Shown here: piece by piece, positions 60,171 to 64,000 of the stretch
Layout: the number at the start of each line of letters is the position of its first letter
Position numbering within the stretch: position 1 is the stretch's first letter
DNA from: Aphelocoma coerulescens
Lineage: Eukaryota; Chordata; Aves; Passeriformes; Corvidae
Direction: 5' to 3'
DNA: 64,000 bases
Assembly: GCF_041296385.1 (NCBI RefSeq)
Contig: NC_091023.1
Location: forward strand, 4,526,924-4,590,923
The notes under the pieces: generated by a model
Told to the model about the DNA's origin: nothing
Seen by the model: the letters and a program-made list of their open reading frames with translations, nothing else
The model's database searches: none
Translations under genes and position numbers: made by a program

Positions 60171-63100
60171 ATAAAAGAAACATGCACATCTCTCTGCAGG
60201 TATGAGGGGACAAGTGTAGAACCTCACCTCATGTGAGCAGATGCTCAGAATAAACAGCTCAACCTTTGATAACCTCCCATTAGTTTTAACCTGTGGCAGC
60301 CAAGATCATGTTCAAGGCCATAATTTCATGTGACTCAAAAAACTCACCAAAATTAAATCACTTCATGGAGCAGGTAGAGACTTAATTTACATCTTCGGTG
60401 CTTTCATAACGGGATGTTCCATTGGGACAAAAAGATATTGAGTCTCATTGAATCTTTCATGTGTGAATAGTGTTTAAATAATTGATAAATCCGACCCTTT
60501 GTTGTAGACTTACTATTTTTTCCAAGTTTTTGTACCTTCCATTGAAGGAAGCAACATTAATCAGAAGTTAAAAGTTTAAGTTATCTCTTTCTAAAGGCTC
60601 AAGGGAAATGAAAACAGACTGATAATTCCTTAGCAGTAGAGGAAGAATTCCCTGAACACTGTGACATGACAAATTACTGGATCTCCGCCATATGGGGAAG
60701 GAGAACATTCCTGGATAGGAATCACTGGGGCATGAAAGAGAAGGATGGCATACTCCTCCTTTATAATTATCAAAAAGGGCAGGTGGGGAAGCACAATTAT
60801 GCCATGCCCATAGAAATTTGCACAGGAGAAAGTGAATCCTGAAAGGTCTGTTACCAGTACCAAAGGAAGAAGTGAATAGAGGGAGTTATCTGTAGTCTAA
60901 GGAAAAGGGTGGAGGGTAAGTATTAAATCAAGACATGCAGGAGGTATGTTGAATTTACTCCACTAAAACATGCATCTTTCAGAGAGCTGTTGGTAAGCAT
61001 TTTTCTTTGAACATGGAGCTCTTCATCCTTCTTATTTACCTCCCAACATGGGAGAAGGAACTCCACCTACTGAGATGAGGATTTCCCTCATTTCCCTGCT
61101 CTTGACTATACTAGGATGACACCAGGGAGTTTTATGGTTGAAGTATGGAAAGACATGACCAAAACTTGTGCCATTGAAATTGCTTAAGAGGAGATTGGAG
61201 TTTTCACTATGGCGTGCTGTGATAGGAAGTGCCACAGGTACAAAGAGCAGCTTTGCTGGGGTGCTTGCAGGGCAGGAGATGCTGTGTCAGCAGAGCATGT
61301 ATTTGGAGACAAAATGTTCCTTATGCTCCTCTGCATAGAGAATGGTAGATGAAAAAGACCTCTACAAAGGTGCTAAAGAGGACTATGGGACCTCTTCCTG
61401 TATTTCTTCCATGAGTATTTATGTCAGCACTTCACAGCAGGAAAATAAATCACCTTGACAAGAGATAAATTGTGCTGTCCTGAACCCCCTGCCCATGGTG
61501 AGAGCCAGGAGCTCTGTTGTTTTTGCTGACGCATTTTAAGTCAAAAGAATTCCTCAGTTGCTCAAAACGACCTAGAGGAAGCAAAATTTGGATCGAATGT
61601 TGATTAAATTATCAAATGTATTGATTAATTTTGGCCTTAGTTTGGGACTTTGACAGACCCAGGGGCAGGGCTTAGGACCTCTGAAGAGTTCAGGGCCCTT
61701 GCTGTAGATGCTTGTATATGGTTAGACCTTATCTAGTCTGAAAGATAAAAGGCAGGAGTTGTGGTCAGGGAGGGCATGCTGACCCATGGCACCTTTTGTC
61801 TGTTGTGTTGTATCAGTGGGGTGCTCCTCCAGTGAGAAATCAGGCTCTTTGCTATTAAAAATTACTAGAGTGATTGATAGTGTGCTCACATGCCTACTGA
61901 ATCCTCAAGTGCCATTTTTGGACAGACATCAAGTCGCTCTAGAGGAGGAGGATATGCAGAGATATTGCAATGTTTCCTCCAGGAAACACTCAGGCTAGTT
62001 AAACAGAAATCAGATTTTGAAACTGTGCCTCACCAAAATCACCCTGGTGCAGTTATTCCCACATGGATTCTGTGTTACAGGGTTTTAGATGACTGCATGC
62101 ACACAGGAGCAAACTGCTGTTTGCAACTTCTGCACAACTATTGAGATATCCAAAGGTAATCTCCGCTGGTTCTACAGATTTATGGGCCCCTTATGTGAAC
62201 GGCCAATCCTGCATTCTGCACACCTTGAAGAAGTTTATTCCTCTAACCCATCAAGTCCATTTTTTTGGGGCTGTTGTGTGCAATATTCTTGGGTGTTTGT
62301 GGCAGTGGAGAGGGAAGTACATAATATCAGACTAAAGGCTGGAAGTAATGATGTTCTTGCAAAAGTTAGCCCAAATTATCTTGCAAACCCTATCTGACTG
62401 CTGTATTGAGCAATGTCCCTTTGAATGGACAGGGAAGGTTTGACGGTTATACTTTAAGCAGAATTGCTTAAAAGATAAAGAGTTGTATAATATTAAACTT
62501 GTGAATTGGCTATGAAAATGTCTGCAGTTCAAGATATTTGGTTTGCTCTTAGGAAGCCCTATATATATATTTCTTATATTTGTTTTTGGTATCCTGTAAA
62601 TGATCTTCCTATGAGGTGTAGGAAGAGGTAAAGTTTAAGGCTTTTTGGCTGGACCAAAGACACATTTTTGGAAGAGTCCATAGCAAGGCCCAGCTGTGAT
62701 CTGTCACCACTGGACACAGACATGCACTGTATCCCAGTTGCTGTTGCCATATGCAAAAAGTATGGATGATTACACCTCCTGCACTTTGTCCTTCTCAGTC
62801 CCTTTCAGATCGAAGACTGCCTTTCTGTACGTGTAAGCTTGAGAACAGTGGGGCCTGGGATTTGGTTAGATATATTAGGCAGAGTTGAGTCTAAATGCTA
62901 ATGTAATTGGGGGAGCATTTGCTAAAAGGTGTCTGATAGATCTTATCCTTCAAATGAAAGAAAGCATCCTGGTTATACTTAATCCAAGTGATTTTGGGGT
63001 TTAGATTCTTATTTTATCTGCTTTGTTGTTTGGGATCCAGGTAAGTTAACAGCTCTGTTTTTCTTCAGTATATTAAACCTCTGTAATTCCCTCTTGTAGT

Positions 63101-64000
63101 TGGTTTGCCAGGCACTCATGAGCCAGTCACTCATCAGGCAGTCCCCAAGGTGTACTGTATTGCATGCCATTCTTCTTGTTTGACACTTGCTCTCATCAGC
63201 ATTTAAAACTCTGATATGATGGTAATTAAACCCTGGATACTCTCCAGCTTTTTTTAGTGGCTTAATCATACTTCGTGCTTTTGATGAAACTTAGTATTGA
63301 ATACCATCAGCCACACTGATTGCTCACAAGCTGTAAAGACAAGGGCAAGCCATTCTAAGCCATTCCCACCTCACAGCATTTTCCATCTTCCCCTGTATTG
63401 TGAAGAAATAGCATCTCTTAATCCTTTGTGTGTTGAGTTTTTCTTCAACCATCGTACCGCTGCACACTGAGCTGAATAGAAAGGCCCAGGGGACTCTGTT
63501 ATCTAAACATCAAAAAATGAGACAATTTGAAGCTGCATGAATCTGGAGTTACAGTGCAGTTCTCTCCAGTTGCCTATGAATAGCCTTTCCCCCAGCAGGG
63601 AATTTGATTCTATCTTGAATGATTTTATTTATATGCTTAATAATGTTGGACAGTTTGAATACATGGACTTTTCAGTCCTGCCAATAGATAGTGTTTCTTT
63701 GCTGGGTTTTGTTTGGGCACTAACAACAGAGGGCAGAGAGCAAAGATGCCTTCCCTGCAAATCTCATGTTCTGGGGCAGATCCAGCCTTGCCATGAGGAG
63801 ACGTAACCTCCTCAGACATCTCAGAATTTGGAGGTTCATTATACAGAGTTTCAAATGCGTAGGAGACGGATATAATGCCTCCCACTCTTCTTTCAGTGCT
63901 TTGTAAGAACAATCTTTCCTTTGAAAGTTATATAATTAGCCAAAATAGCAAACAGCAAGTTAGCAGTGCCAGCATAGAGCGTGACAGTGCAAGTATAAGC
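60171..64000. other. Single-copy DNA, no gene seen
   Basis: Short frames only (102 codons at most, 62089-62397), without domains. An ATTGATTAATTTTGG / GATTAAATTATC patch lies at 61595-61635, and a short TA run at 62561-62570. No repeat family was recognised up to the window edge. Confidence 0.6.

Noticed and set aside
1..64000. CRISPR array, operon, prophage or other prokaryotic system
   Set aside because: The sequence is vertebrate; there are no spaced direct repeats of CRISPR type, no gene clusters and no ribosome-binding sites.

Overview
Organism. This window reads as bird nuclear DNA. The best evidence is a set of CR1 LINE copies whose 3' ends match the avian CR1 type: a cacagaatcacagaatgg-like antisense start, a loss-of-5'-end structure, and the conserved ORF2 tail NLMKF...KVLHLG. 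A songbird or other neoavian fits the overall look, but the species cannot be fixed from this sequence alone. Base composition is moderately AT-rich, there is no CpG island, and nothing bacterial or plasmid-like is present.

Genes. I find no protein-coding gene, no exon I can defend, and no tRNA or rRNA gene. The longest open frames are 130 to 161 codons. They have no recognisable domain, are scattered on both strands, and fit the chance expectation for 64 kb. The only frames with recognisable protein sequence are fossil reverse transcriptases of LINEs. The window is best described as intergenic or deep intronic DNA.

Layout. 1-9.4 kb: single-copy DNA with a CR1 3' end (2945-3302), two homeodomain-motif-rich blocks (4745-5155, 6600-6870), a minisatellite able to form G-quadruplex and triplex DNA (8700-8910), and a short antisense CR1 tail (9286-9345). 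9.4-21.3 kb: mostly featureless, with an internally deleted CR1 (17745-18133) and motif-rich blocks at 10780-11040 and 20780-21265. 21.3-33.7 kb: an ATT microsatellite (22725), a perfect 13-bp hairpin (27976-28006), an ATTA-rich block (31560-32040), an antisense CR1 (32609-33190) and the relic of a LINE ORF2 C-terminus (33607-33690). 33.7-44.6 kb: motif-rich blocks at 35425-35660, 36900-37120, 37485-37640 and 43290-43530, then an antisense CR1 scrap (44447-44600). 44.6-64 kb: an AT-rich island (49880-50030), a block at 52600-52990, a 37-A tract (54767-54803), a duplicated about-30-nt word (56721/58345), and a long, very old antisense CR1-type LINE (59120-60170).

Interpretation. Several AT-rich, motif-dense blocks with no exon nearby are compatible with a gene desert or large intron holding enhancers of a developmental gene. 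That is inference from texture only, because conservation cannot be read from one sequence. I do not see a convincing undescribed biological system. The most checkable oddities are the two-phase minisatellite, the LINE fossils, the 13-bp hairpin and the motif-dense blocks.
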